Shown here piece by piece: positions 40,266 to 49,241 of a stretch of 55,839 bases of DNA; positions within the stretch are counted from its first letter, which is position 1, and every line of letters begins with the position of its first letter. Under the pieces are notes generated by a model. It was not told the origin of the DNA. It saw only the letters and a program-made list of their open reading frames with translations, and searched no databases. The translations under genes and the position numbers were made by a program. Source of the stretch: an uncultured Clostridia bacterium (GTDB lineage Bacteria > Bacillota > Clostridia > Oscillospirales > QAMX01); the NCBI GenBank assembly GCA_944376195.1, contig CALWBW010000009.1:1-55839 (forward strand). Reading direction: 5' to 3'.

Positions 40266-41624
40266 ATGAAAAAGTCTCGTATTATTGCATTATTCCTTAT
40301 CATGGTGCTGCTACTCCTCCTTTTCACCGGGTGCGCGAAAACACCCGACCGCGCGGAGGAATCTGAGCCCGTCGAAGGCCCCGGGCTTGACGATCTGGTG
40401 GAAACGGATTCGCTGGTGATCTATATCATGAAAGGCAATGAAACGCTTGAACAGCGCCGGATCAACCAGTTTACCGTACTCTACGATGTAGATGTGGAAG
40501 TCGTGCGCGTGGCGGCAGATGAGTATCAGGAACGTGTTATGAATGATCTCGCAGGTGGTTCCGGCCCGGATATCCTGTTTTTAAATGATCTATATTCTCT
40601 GGATTTTACGAAAGCTGCTTTAAACGGGAATTTTCTCGATCTGACTGATATTTTAGCGGAGGATCCAGAGTTTTCGAAAGACGATTATCTGGATGGCGTC
40701 TTTGAAGCCTGCCAGGTGAATGGGCGGCAGTATATAGTACCGTTTTCATGCATGATGCCGCTTGAAATATCGTCCGAGGAATCATTGCAAAAGTTGAGTT
40801 TTGATTGGAGTGAGATCGAGACAACGTCAGATTATATTAATGCGCTTGCGCGCATGACACCTGTGGCAACAAAAGATCTTGGCTTTTCAAGTATGCTTTT
40901 CTCAAAAAATAATTTCTATGCCCTGTTTTCAAGCAGTGGTATTCAACTTTTGGATTATAAAAATGGTGATGTTTTACCAGACGAAGAAGGATTGCGTGAA
41001 TTCATGGAAGCCTATAAAGCATTTTTCCCATATGACTATGATGAAGCAGATGGATCCAGCTTTGCAAACTATGATTCTTATATGCTTAGCTCAGGGACAA
41101 TTGCGTTCTTTGAGCCTATTTCTATTGAAGGCATAACCTCAACAATAAACTGTATGAAGCTTGATTCCTGCGATTATGTACTGCAGGCGTGTCCTGGTCA
41201 ATCCGGCGAGGTCATAAAAAGCATATTCGGACAGATAGCAATAAACGCAAATTCAAAAAACACCTTAAATGCTTATAAATTTGTCAAATATATGCTGTCA
41301 AAAGAGGCACAGTCGGATCCTTACATGATTTATTACATGCCAATTAGCAAAGACGCAATCCATAATAGCATTCATGGTGCAAATGCGCTGTATGAAGCCA
41401 ACGGTTATTATTTTAACGATTACGACAATCTTGCGTTTTCTGAAGAAGAAGCAAACATGATAGAAGCGGAGATCACTAAGGGCGATCAGTTTGTTCGGAT
41501 GATGCCTTTAAATGTATTTAATATGGTGCAGGAATCCATGCTGCCCTTCTTCCAAGACGAGGCAAGCTACGAGACCTGCCTTGCCGACCTCAAGAACAAG
41601 CTGACGCTTTATTTGAGCGAGTGA
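40266..41624 (+). CDS. Extracellular solute-binding lipoprotein 4 (family 1)
   Basis: The 452-residue copy has lipobox LLFTGC and the block CAKTPDRAEESEPVEGPGLDDL shared with copy 5 almost letter for letter. A divergent ligand half follows (MMPLEISSEESLQKLSFDW, ITSTINCMKLDSCDYVLQACPG). It retains NGRQYIVPFS, and its C-terminal DEASYETCLADLKNKL retains the late Cys. Between the lipobox and about residue 190 it switches several times between being close to copy 2 and close to copy 5, consistent with gene conversion. AGAGGTA lies before the ATG. Confidence 0.88.
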   Translation: MKKSRIIALFLIMVLLLLLFTGCAKTPDRAEESEPVEGPGLDDLVETDSLVIYIMKGNETLEQRRINQFTVLYDVDVEVVRVAADEYQERVMNDLAGGSGPDILFLNDLYSLDFTKAALNGNFLDLTDILAEDPEFSKDDYLDGVFEACQVNGRQYIVPFSCMMPLEISSEESLQKLSFDWSEIETTSDYINALARMTPVATKDLGFSSMLFSKNNFYALFSSSGIQLLDYKNGDVLPDEEGLREFMEAYKAFFPYDYDEADGSSFANYDSYMLSSGTIAFFEPISIEGITSTINCMKLDSCDYVLQACPGQSGEVIKSIFGQIAINANSKNTLNAYKFVKYMLSKEAQSDPYMIYYMPISKDAIHNSIHGANALYEANGYYFNDYDNLAFSEEEANMIEAEITKGDQFVRMMPLNVFNMVQESMLPFFQDEASYETCLADLKNKLTLYLSE

Positions 41625-41694
41625 CGCGCCGCGCTTCTGCCGGGACCCCATAACCGTTCCCGGGATGATCCATTTTGAGAAAGAGGTGTTTCCT
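41625..41694 (+). repeat. Inter-gene repeat between binding lipoproteins 4 and 5
   Basis: A near-identical copy of the element at 36463: half-hairpin CGCGCCGCGCTTCTGCCGG, CCCCATAACCGTTCCC and the ribosome site GAAAGAGGTG. Confidence 0.85.
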
Positions 41695-43062
41695 ATGAAA
41701 AGCCGCCGTATTTTATCTGCGTTTCTTGCCGTCTCTCTGCTGCTCCTCCTTTTTACCGGGTGCGCGAAAACACCCGACCGCACGGAGGAATCTGAGCCTG
41801 TCGAAGGGCCCGGGCTTGACGATCTGAAAGCAACGGACTCGCTGGTAATCTATACGTATACGGGAGCTGATGTACTTGATCAACGCCGGATCAATCAATT
41901 TATTGCGATTTACGGTGTGGATGTAGAAGTTGTACGCGTGGACGGGAAAATTCCTGAATACACCGAACGAGTCATGAATGATCTGGCCAGCGGCTCCGGC
42001 CCGGATGTTCTGTTTGTGGATGACCTTTACAGCGCGGATATCGCAAAAATTGCTTTGAACGGAAGCCTCCTCGATCTGACCAATGTTTTGGCGGAGGATC
42101 CTGATTTTTCCGAGGAGGATTATGTCGAGGGTGCCTTTGAGGCTGGACAATTTCACGGACGGCAGTATGTGATTCCACTGGCATTTGAAGCGCCAGTTTT
42201 GCTATCTTCCACGGAAAAATTGGATGAGCTTGGATTTGATTGGGACGGTATTGAGACTACCGAGGATTTTGTAGAAAATTTAGGGCTCCTGACACCTGCT
42301 GCAGAAGAAACCCCCGGGTTTGAGAGGATGTTGGACTCACAGAACCGTTTTTCTCAGTTGCTGATTACCTCGGGCATTACTTTAATTGACTATGAAACCG
42401 GCGAAGTGTTGCCGGAAGAGGAGGAACTGCGCGAATTTCTCGAGGGATACAAGGCGTATTTTCCATATGATTATAACGAGACAGGGAGCACTTATCTTGT
42501 AGGTATGGGTCATGAAGGACTTCTTTCGGATAAATGGAGTTTTTGGCTTGCGCCAACTGTTTCCTGTTTAACTGAATCGATATCTATATTGAAAAATGCG
42601 TCCTGTGATTACACTATGCATTTAATCCCTAGTCAAACAGGAGAAACTGTAGCGAATATACGTGGCGGGGCAATGGCGATCCGGGCTAATACGGAAAACT
42701 CCCTAAACGCATACAATTTTATTAAGTTTATGCTGTCTGCAGATGCGCAAAGTGACCAATTTATACTTCCCGGCTACATGCCAATTCGCAAAGAGTCAAT
42801 TCAAAAAATCATATATAATGCCCCCTCGATGTATCAAAACAACGGATATTACTTTTATGATTCCGAGAACCCGGCACTTACAGACGAAGAAGCGGAAATG
42901 CTCATAGAAATGTTCACCGGGATCGACCGGTTTGTCCTGGGGCTCCCTGTCATGTCAACCATGGTGCAGGAGTCGATGCTGCCATATTTCCAGGACGAGG
43001 CAAGTTACGAGGACTGCTTTGCGGACCTCAAGAACAAACTGACGCTTTATTTAAGCGAGTGA
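41695..43062 (+). CDS. Extracellular solute-binding lipoprotein 5 (family 1)
   Basis: The 455-residue copy has signal peptide RRILSAFLAVSLLLLLFTGC nearly the same at DNA level as copy 2, then the linker of copy 4. The ligand-binding body is distinct (FEAGQFHGRQYVIPLAFEAP, FERMLDSQNRFSQLLITSG, WLAPTVSCLTESISILKN). It ends DEASYEDCFADLKNKLTL-YLSE with the late Cys. The ATG at 41695 follows AAGAGGTG; the in-frame ATG at 41665 lies within the repeat and is not used. It probably supplies a third or fourth ligand specificity to the common permease pair. Confidence 0.88.
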   Translation: MKSRRILSAFLAVSLLLLLFTGCAKTPDRTEESEPVEGPGLDDLKATDSLVIYTYTGADVLDQRRINQFIAIYGVDVEVVRVDGKIPEYTERVMNDLASGSGPDVLFVDDLYSADIAKIALNGSLLDLTNVLAEDPDFSEEDYVEGAFEAGQFHGRQYVIPLAFEAPVLLSSTEKLDELGFDWDGIETTEDFVENLGLLTPAAEETPGFERMLDSQNRFSQLLITSGITLIDYETGEVLPEEEELREFLEGYKAYFPYDYNETGSTYLVGMGHEGLLSDKWSFWLAPTVSCLTESISILKNASCDYTMHLIPSQTGETVANIRGGAMAIRANTENSLNAYNFIKFMLSADAQSDQFILPGYMPIRKESIQKIIYNAPSMYQNNGYYFYDSENPALTDEEAEMLIEMFTGIDRFVLGLPVMSTMVQESMLPYFQDEASYEDCFADLKNKLTLYLSE

Positions 43063-43132
43063 CGCGCCGCGCTTCTGCCGGGACCCCATAATCGTTTCCA
43101 GGATGATCCCTTTAGAGAAAGAGGTGTTTTCT
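43063..43132 (+). repeat. Inter-gene repeat between binding lipoproteins 5 and 6
   Basis: The third copy of the half-hairpin/ribosome-site element described at 36463, one nucleotide shorter than that copy and differing from it by few substitutions. Confidence 0.85.
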
Positions 43133-44485
43133 ATGAAAAACCGCCGTATCCTATCTGCGTTTCTTGCCGCTGTCTTCCTGATTCTCAGTTTTTCTGGATG
43201 TGAAAAAAAGAAGGCACCGGAACCATTGACCTATGGCGAACTAAACGAGACGGATACGCTGGTGTTGTATGTGTTACAAGAACAAGAGAGCATTTTCCGT
43301 AGCATTGCTGCCAGATTTACAGCGAGCACCGGGATTACACCGGAGCTTTTAGTCGTAGATGGGGACCTGGATGTATACCAGGAACGTGTTGCAGCCGATC
43401 TTGCAGCCGGTTCCGGTCCGGATGTGTTGTTCCTCTATTATCTGGATAATCTCGATGTTGCAAAAGCAGTGCAAAACTATAATTTTCTCGATTTGACAGA
43501 GATTCTCGCCACCGATCCGGAATTCTCTGAGGAGGATTTTGTGGATGGGGTCTTTGAGGCGGGGAAGTTTAACGGACGGCAGTATACCGTACCGCAATCT
43601 TTTTATTTGCCATTCTATCTTTCGTCAGGGACAAAGTTGGATGTTTTGGAAGATCAGGATTTTGAATGGGAAGAAATTAACACGACTTCAGAATTCATGG
43701 AAGAAATGGGACGTCTGACACCGCTTGTAGAGGAACTGCCGTCTTTCCTTCGAATGATGCAGTCATGGAATTTTGCATCCAGGTTTTTTCAGAATTCCGG
43801 GATTCGTCTGATTGACTACGATAATGGCGAGATCCTTCCGAATGAGGAGAGTTTGCATGCATTCATGGAAGGATACAAGGCCTATTATCCGTATGATTAC
43901 GACGGAACAGGGGTATCCTGGTGGGAAAGTCGCGGTTCGCAGTATCTTTTGCATGGGTCATATTATTTCTTTAACACCAATTGGAGTCAGGATTTGCTTC
44001 AGGATATTGATGACCTGATTGAGGCGGGGCATGGATATGAGCTGCATGTTATGCCTAGTCAAGCCGGCGATGTAGTCGGACGGATCACCGGACAAATGGC
44101 GATTAACGCAGCAACGCAAAACACGATGAATGCCTATAAATTTATTCAATATATGTTGTCTGAGGAAGAACAGAGCAGTGGAAGCGCGCTGATCAAACCC
44201 GTTCCGATTCGAAAAGATTCGATTCGCGCAATCGTACATGGAGAATACACAAAAATGGCGATTTCGATCAGCATTCCCGGATATAAAAGCGAATATCTTA
44301 CAGAAGAGGAGATGGACAAAATCGTGGAGATGCTTATGAGTGCCGACCGTTACATACAAGATGATCCACGGGCCACTTTGGAAATGATGTGGGAGTCGAT
44401 GCTGCCATATTTCCAAGACGAGGCAAGCTACGAGGACTGCCTTGCCGACCTCAAGAATAAGCTGACGCTCTATTTAAGCGAGTGA
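43133..44485 (+). CDS. Extracellular solute-binding lipoprotein 6 (family 1)
   Basis: The 450-residue copy has lipobox LSFSGC, a shorter basic linker (EKKKAPEPLTYGEL) and a family 1 body with GSGPDVLFLYYLDN, GRQYTVPQSFYLPF and FIQYMLSEEEQ. It keeps the C-terminal DEASYEDCLADLKNKLTL with the late Cys. Several aromatic residues in the putative pocket differ from the other copies (WWESRGSQYLLHGSYYFF). It is the last of the array, and its stop is followed by the 18-nt boundary element CGGGATGCGTGCGCGCGA before the exporter gene. Confidence 0.88.
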   Translation: MKNRRILSAFLAAVFLILSFSGCEKKKAPEPLTYGELNETDTLVLYVLQEQESIFRSIAARFTASTGITPELLVVDGDLDVYQERVAADLAAGSGPDVLFLYYLDNLDVAKAVQNYNFLDLTEILATDPEFSEEDFVDGVFEAGKFNGRQYTVPQSFYLPFYLSSGTKLDVLEDQDFEWEEINTTSEFMEEMGRLTPLVEELPSFLRMMQSWNFASRFFQNSGIRLIDYDNGEILPNEESLHAFMEGYKAYYPYDYDGTGVSWWESRGSQYLLHGSYYFFNTNWSQDLLQDIDDLIEAGHGYELHVMPSQAGDVVGRITGQMAINAATQNTMNAYKFIQYMLSEEEQSSGSALIKPVPIRKDSIRAIVHGEYTKMAISISIPGYKSEYLTEEEMDKIVEMLMSADRYIQDDPRATLEMMWESMLPYFQDEASYEDCLADLKNKLTLYLSE

Positions 44486-44520
44486 CGGGATGCGTGCGCG
44501 CGAAATAGGGAACAGGGGAA

Positions 44521-46338
44521 ATGACAAAATCTATGAAAAAGCTTACGCAGTTATTCAAGGACTTTGGCCTTGTATTACGTTTTAGTCTCAGAATTTCTTA
44601 TAAATCCTCACCAAAATATTTTATAATTCGCATTTTGGTAGACCTTGCAAATATTGTGCTGCCTTTTGCCACGATCTCTCTTAATGGATATCTGGTGGAC
44701 TTGCTCACACAGGGCGGCTCTTCGCCGGATGTTCTTGCGCCTCTTTTATTTCTTGTATTGCTTGCGCTTGCGGTCAAGGGCGCAAACAGTATATCAAATA
44801 CTATTTTAACTTACTGCGACGGCATGCACCGGGAACTCCTGACGCAATTTAACAGGTCGGAAATCATCAAAACGGTGGCGGATATCGATCTGTCGTTTTT
44901 TGATTCCAACGAGTTTTATAACGAGCTTAGCGATGCAAATGCAAATGCGATGACTGTTTCATTCGCGGCTTTCCAAGCAATGAATTTTTTCCGATCTTTC
45001 ATTCAATTGGTGATCTCTGTGGTTTACATTTCCACGTTCAGTCTGGTTTACGCCGTGCTGCTTATCGCAAGCGGAGTTCCAAACATTATTTTTAGTATCC
45101 GGCAGCTCAATCTGATTTACTCTTGGCGGCGGGATAATTTATCGAACGAACGAAAAATTTCCTACGTTTCCAGCCTGGCGACCCAGAGGTATTATGCGAA
45201 AGATATCAGGTTTTATGGTTTGTCTTCCTACATCATGCAAAAATATGCGGATTTGTTTCGAACCTGGTTCTCTGAAAAACGATCGGTTTCCTATAAGAGT
45301 ACGGTCTTTCTCTGTGTGGCCTCTTTGCTCCCGGAGGTTATGACCGCGGTTATCACCTTTCGCCTGGGGGTATCCATCCTAGAAGGGCAATTGTTGGTGG
45401 GCGATTTCGTTCGTTACACAGGATTGATCGGCCAGCTGCTTACCAGCATGTATTCTGCAATTCGCTATCTCAGTGATTTGAATGACGCCAGGGTGAAAAT
45501 AAAAAATTACGTCAAACTCCTCAACTGGGAGACGAGCGTTGAAAAATCTGGGGCAAGTTTGGTCCCTGACGGTCCGCTCAATTTTGAATTTCGCCATGTG
45601 TCGTTTTCCTATTTGGACCATCTCCCGAAGGTTTTGACTGACGTAACCTTCTCTTTCACAGACAAAGAAAAAATTGCGCTTGTCGGCCAAAACGGCTCCG
45701 GTAAATCAACCATAATCAAACTGTTGATGCGCTTTTATGATCCCACCGAGGGGGAAATTCTACTCAATGGCAAAAACCTGAAGGAATATGATTTGCGTTC
45801 GCTCAGGCGGTGTTTCAGCACGCTGTTTCAGGATTATTGTAACTATGCGTTTACGGTAAAAGAATCTACCATGCTTGCGGATAATAACGCTTTGCATGAC
45901 GAAAGTAAAGTAAAAGACGCACTTTGTAAGAGCGGAGCGATGGAATTTGTCAGGAATTTTCCAAAGGGAATTGACAGTTATCTTACAAGAGGATATGATG
46001 AGGATGGAGTGGAAATGTCTGGCGGACAATGGCAGAAAATGGCGCTTGCGCGCACCTTTTACCGGGACGCCCCGATTTACATATTGGATGAACCGTCTGC
46101 TGCGCTGGATGCGCAGTCCGAGGATAAACTGTTTAAAGACTTTGAAAAACTGTATCGGGACAAGGGTGCGTTGCTCATTTCACACCGGTTATCTAATGTG
46201 GTGAGCGCGGATCGAATTTTGGTGCTTGAAAACGGAAAAATCATCGAAGCGGGAACGCACCGGGAACTGATGCGGCAAAACGGGCAATACGCCAAAATGT
46301 TTCAATTGCAGGCTGATAAATATAGGGAGAAGGATTGA
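44521..46338 (+). CDS. ABC exporter (membrane domain plus ATPase) of the peptide cluster
   Basis: The 605-residue half-transporter has six membrane helices in its first 330 residues and then an ATPase with Walker A GQNGSGKST, signature MSGGQWQKMALARTF, Walker B IYILDEPSAALD and switch His in LLISHRLSNV. No N-terminal C39 peptidase domain is present, so leader removal must be done by another protein, most likely the subtilase encoded next. A homodimer should export the mature Cys-rich peptide. The start at 44521 has AGGGGAA very close; an ATG at 44533 is an alternative. It is separated by 3 nt from the protease gene. Confidence 0.9.
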   Translation: MTKSMKKLTQLFKDFGLVLRFSLRISYKSSPKYFIIRILVDLANIVLPFATISLNGYLVDLLTQGGSSPDVLAPLLFLVLLALAVKGANSISNTILTYCDGMHRELLTQFNRSEIIKTVADIDLSFFDSNEFYNELSDANANAMTVSFAAFQAMNFFRSFIQLVISVVYISTFSLVYAVLLIASGVPNIIFSIRQLNLIYSWRRDNLSNERKISYVSSLATQRYYAKDIRFYGLSSYIMQKYADLFRTWFSEKRSVSYKSTVFLCVASLLPEVMTAVITFRLGVSILEGQLLVGDFVRYTGLIGQLLTSMYSAIRYLSDLNDARVKIKNYVKLLNWETSVEKSGASLVPDGPLNFEFRHVSFSYLDHLPKVLTDVTFSFTDKEKIALVGQNGSGKSTIIKLLMRFYDPTEGEILLNGKNLKEYDLRSLRRCFSTLFQDYCNYAFTVKESTMLADNNALHDESKVKDALCKSGAMEFVRNFPKGIDSYLTRGYDEDGVEMSGGQWQKMALARTFYRDAPIYILDEPSAALDAQSEDKLFKDFEKLYRDKGALLISHRLSNVVSADRILVLENGKIIEAGTHRELMRQNGQYAKMFQLQADKYREKD

Positions 46339-46341
46339 ACT

Positions 46342-47502
46342 ATGCGCTGGGCCATACTAGATGACGGCGTGAATTTAGCGCTTCCCGCAATTGTTCAAGA
46401 TCTTGAAATAGACCGCTATGGCATGGTGAAAAAAAGAATCTCGAAGTCGACGTCCGATCATGCGACGATTTGTTTCAAAATCATACAAAAATATGCCGGT
46501 ACGCTGTTTGATGTAGTAAGCATTAAAATTTTAAATGATGATACCCGCCGGGGCAATAAAGACGCGCTGATTGCTGCATTCCGTTGGTGCATGGAAAACG
46601 GGATCCGGCTGATTCATATGAGCATCGGAACGACGGACCCCCGTGACGGAGAGGAAATACGGACCTTGATTGGGGAACTTACCGCTCGTGGGATCATCAT
46701 TGTCGCGGCGAATAGTAATAAAGGCGTACAAACATACCCTGCCTATGAGAATCGTGTTATTGGCGTAGAGTGTGATGCGACGTTGCGGGATGATCAGTTT
46801 GTATATACGCCTAATGCGTTGAACGGTATGATGTTCCGCGCCTCATCCCGTCACCGGATTGCGGGGGGGCCTGTCCCGATAACGTCTTTTGCCAATTCTT
46901 TCGCCGCGCCGCTGATTACGGCGCAGCTTCTCAAACTGGCGGAGCGTGAAAGATGCTTTTCTTATGCCCGTGCGGTTGAATGGCTGCGGGAAAACGCGGT
47001 TCGCACGGATGAAAGGGTGCTGTTCTCTCTGCCGCACAACGTAGAAAAGGCGGTGGTAATTGCGCTTTTGGGGTTGGACAGAGTCTTAACACGACAGTTG
47101 ATGACAGAATGGAAGACGTTATTCAGAAAGGACGGCTATGTGTGTTGTATGTCCGCGCCTGCGGAATGGCTGATCCCGGAGGCGGAGGTGATTCCTCCCC
47201 GGATGACACAAGGCCGTTATCTGGATTGGGCGGCGCGATTTTTCTCTTGTGAGGTGATTTTGGCTGCGTTGACGGAAGAAGAACTGGACGGAGCAGAAAC
47301 AGAGATTGATTTGCTTGTCACGTGCAATGCGAGTAGAATTCCCCCTGCTTATCATGAAGCGGTCATTTACACGGAATCCGACGGGACTGTGCGCAGTTCC
47401 GACGAATTATATCAAGAACTGATTTCCATATTGACGGAGGAGGAAACACCTATGAAACTGATTGAAGACCGCAGCATGCCGACCATCTGGGCAGAACCAT
47501 GA
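46342..47502 (+). CDS. Subtilisin-like (S8) serine protease, probable leader peptidase
   Basis: The 386-residue protein has no signal peptide and a subtilase core with D7 in AILDDGV, H40 in SDHATICF, N124 in IIVAANSNKG as oxyanion residue, and S186 in ANSFAAP. The usual HGT and GTSMAAP motifs are degenerate (DHAT, FANSFAAP), but all triad residues are in place. The C-terminal 180 residues match no domain I know and may bind the precursor. Placed right behind the exporter, it is the best candidate to cut the leader in the cytoplasm. Its end overlaps the permease start (ATGA). Confidence 0.82.
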   Translation: MRWAILDDGVNLALPAIVQDLEIDRYGMVKKRISKSTSDHATICFKIIQKYAGTLFDVVSIKILNDDTRRGNKDALIAAFRWCMENGIRLIHMSIGTTDPRDGEEIRTLIGELTARGIIIVAANSNKGVQTYPAYENRVIGVECDATLRDDQFVYTPNALNGMMFRASSRHRIAGGPVPITSFANSFAAPLITAQLLKLAERERCFSYARAVEWLRENAVRTDERVLFSLPHNVEKAVVIALLGLDRVLTRQLMTEWKTLFRKDGYVCCMSAPAEWLIPEAEVIPPRMTQGRYLDWAARFFSCEVILAALTEEELDGAETEIDLLVTCNASRIPPAYHEAVIYTESDGTVRSSDELYQELISILTEEETPMKLIEDRSMPTIWAEP

Positions 47503-48368
47503 AAAAGGGAAGCTTGGCGCGCCGGGAAGCGCGCATAGGATGGTGTTACGCGGCGCTGCCGCTTTGCGGGTTTGCCGTGTTTTTCCTGGTGCCTTTTCTC
47601 ATCAGTATCCTGCGTTCGTTTCAAAAAGGCCTGACCCAGGAGTTTGTCGGACTCGAAAATTATGCCGAACTGCTGCAAAGCGAGGCATTCCGTACCGCCG
47701 CGATCAATACGCTGCGTTTTATTGCATTCGCCGTACCGTTAAATGTGCTGATCGGTCTGCTGATTGCCCTGGCGCTGTACCGGCTGATTGCACGAGCCTC
47801 GTTTTTCCGTACGGTCTTTCTGATCCCTTATGTTATTCCGGTATCCGCAACCGTGATGTTTTTCCAGATTCTCTTTGAGCGTTCCGGTTTCATTAATACC
47901 GTTTTGCGGATGATTGGTGCGGAACCGGTCTCGTTTCTTGACAGCTCAAACGCGTTCTATATCCTTTTGTTATTATATTTATGGAAAAATTTTGGATATA
48001 ACATGGTGCTTTTTCTGGCGGGACTCTCCCGTATCCCGCGGGATTACAGCGATGCGGCGTGTATTGACGGTGCAGGAACGCTCCAAACTTTCTGGTATAT
48101 CACGATGCCTCTGCTTGCCCCCACGTTTTTCTTTGTTTTCGTCATCAGTATCATGAACTCTTTCAAGGTATTCCGAGAGGCCTATGCCCTGGGCGGCGAG
48201 TATCCGCACGAGAGCATCTATATGCTGCAGCATTTCATGAACAATAATCTGCTAAACCTGAATTATCAGCGCGTATCCACGGCGTCGCTTTATGTCTTTG
48301 TCGTCATTGTGCTGCTGGTGCTGCTGCTCTACCTCCGGAGACAGAAGAAGGGAGAGTATCAACTATGA
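47499..48368 (+). CDS. Sugar-type ABC importer permease (MalF/UgpA-like)
   Basis: The 289-residue protein has six membrane helices and the cytoplasmic EAA loop DAACIDGAGTLQTFWYITMPLLAP, which docks on an ATPase. N-terminal WCYAALPLCGFAVFFLVPFLISI is typical of CUT1 permeases. It pairs with the next gene, with a 4-nt overlap. No MalK/MsmX-type ATPase lies in the window, so a shared ATPase encoded elsewhere is likely. The six binding lipoproteins upstream are its probable partners. The ATG overlaps the protease stop, so translation is coupled. Confidence 0.92.
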   Translation: MKKGSLARREARIGWCYAALPLCGFAVFFLVPFLISILRSFQKGLTQEFVGLENYAELLQSEAFRTAAINTLRFIAFAVPLNVLIGLLIALALYRLIARASFFRTVFLIPYVIPVSATVMFFQILFERSGFINTVLRMIGAEPVSFLDSSNAFYILLLLYLWKNFGYNMVLFLAGLSRIPRDYSDAACIDGAGTLQTFWYITMPLLAPTFFFVFVISIMNSFKVFREAYALGGEYPHESIYMLQHFMNNNLLNLNYQRVSTASLYVFVVIVLLVLLLYLRRQKKGEYQL

Positions 48369-49228
48369 AAAGGCATGGTGTACGAAAAAAAACTGTTACA
48401 TATTGGTTGGTCTGGACCGGCTGCCTGCTGATTGCCGTAATGGTTCTTCTACCTGTTGTATTCACCATATTTGCATCCTTTATGTCCCCCGAGGAAGTGG
48501 CGCTGAATTACGGAGAAATGAGCCTTGAAAATGGATTTACGCCGCTGCATTTTCTGCCTGACCGCATTTCCCTGTCTGCGTATCGCGAGGTTCTTATCGA
48601 AACCCCGCGCTACCTCATGCAGTTCTGGATTTCACTTGGCATCTGTGTTGCGATCTGCGTTGGACAGGTTTTTTTGTCAATTCTGGGCGGCTATGCGTTT
48701 TCCCGTTTCCGCTTCCGCTTTCGGGATGCCATTTTCTTTGGCGTAATCGTATTAATGGTGCTGCCGTATCAGGTCACGTTGGCCCCCAGTTACATGGTAA
48801 TCCGGGCGCTGGGGTTACTTAACACCAATGCGTCCCTAATCTTTCCGGGAATTTTTTCGGCCTTTGGCCTGTTTTTGATGCGACAAATTATGGCGTCTGT
48901 GCCGGACTCCATTCTGGAGGCGGCCAGTCTCGACGGTGCAAATACGTTCGTTGCCCTGTGGCGCGTGATGGTTCCCTGCTGTTCATCGGGCATCAAGGCA
49001 CTGGTCCTTTTAAGCTTTGTAGACGCATGGAGTATGGTCGAACAGCCGATTGTCTTTATAACAGATGCGTTCCGCCAGCCTTTGTCCGTATTCCTGCTGC
49101 GTGTCGGCAAGGAAGATATGGCTTTGGGATTTGCTTGCAGCGTCTTGTTTATCATTCCGGTACTGTTCCTGCTTCTGTTGTTTGAAAAACAGCTGGTAGA
49201 GGGAATTGTCCAATCGGAAATCAAGTGA
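48365..49228 (+). CDS. Sugar-type ABC importer permease (MalG/UgpE-like)
   Basis: The 287-residue protein has six helices and the EAA loop EAASLDGANTFVALWRVMVPCC, close to the MalG consensus. The helix pair around LMVLPYQVTLAPSYMVIRALGLLNT, and the ILGGYAFSRFRFRFRD turn, are typical. Together with the MalF-like partner it forms the channel of a CUT1-type importer. It overlaps the upstream gene by 4 nt and is followed after 13 nt by the adaptor-like gene. The import substrate is not predictable: oligosaccharide by family, possibly peptide-linked by context. Confidence 0.92.
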   Translation: MKRHGVRKKTVTYWLVWTGCLLIAVMVLLPVVFTIFASFMSPEEVALNYGEMSLENGFTPLHFLPDRISLSAYREVLIETPRYLMQFWISLGICVAICVGQVFLSILGGYAFSRFRFRFRDAIFFGVIVLMVLPYQVTLAPSYMVIRALGLLNTNASLIFPGIFSAFGLFLMRQIMASVPDSILEAASLDGANTFVALWRVMVPCCSSGIKALVLLSFVDAWSMVEQPIVFITDAFRQPLSVFLLRVGKEDMALGFACSVLFIIPVLFLLLLFEKQLVEGIVQSEIK

Positions 49229-49241
49229 AAAGGAGCGGAAT

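Noticed and set aside
36463-43132. Regularly recurring 70-nt direct repeats considered as a CRISPR-like or insertion-element array
   Set aside because: They are spaced by whole genes and are explained as intergenic parts of duplicated gene units; no cas genes or transposase are seen.
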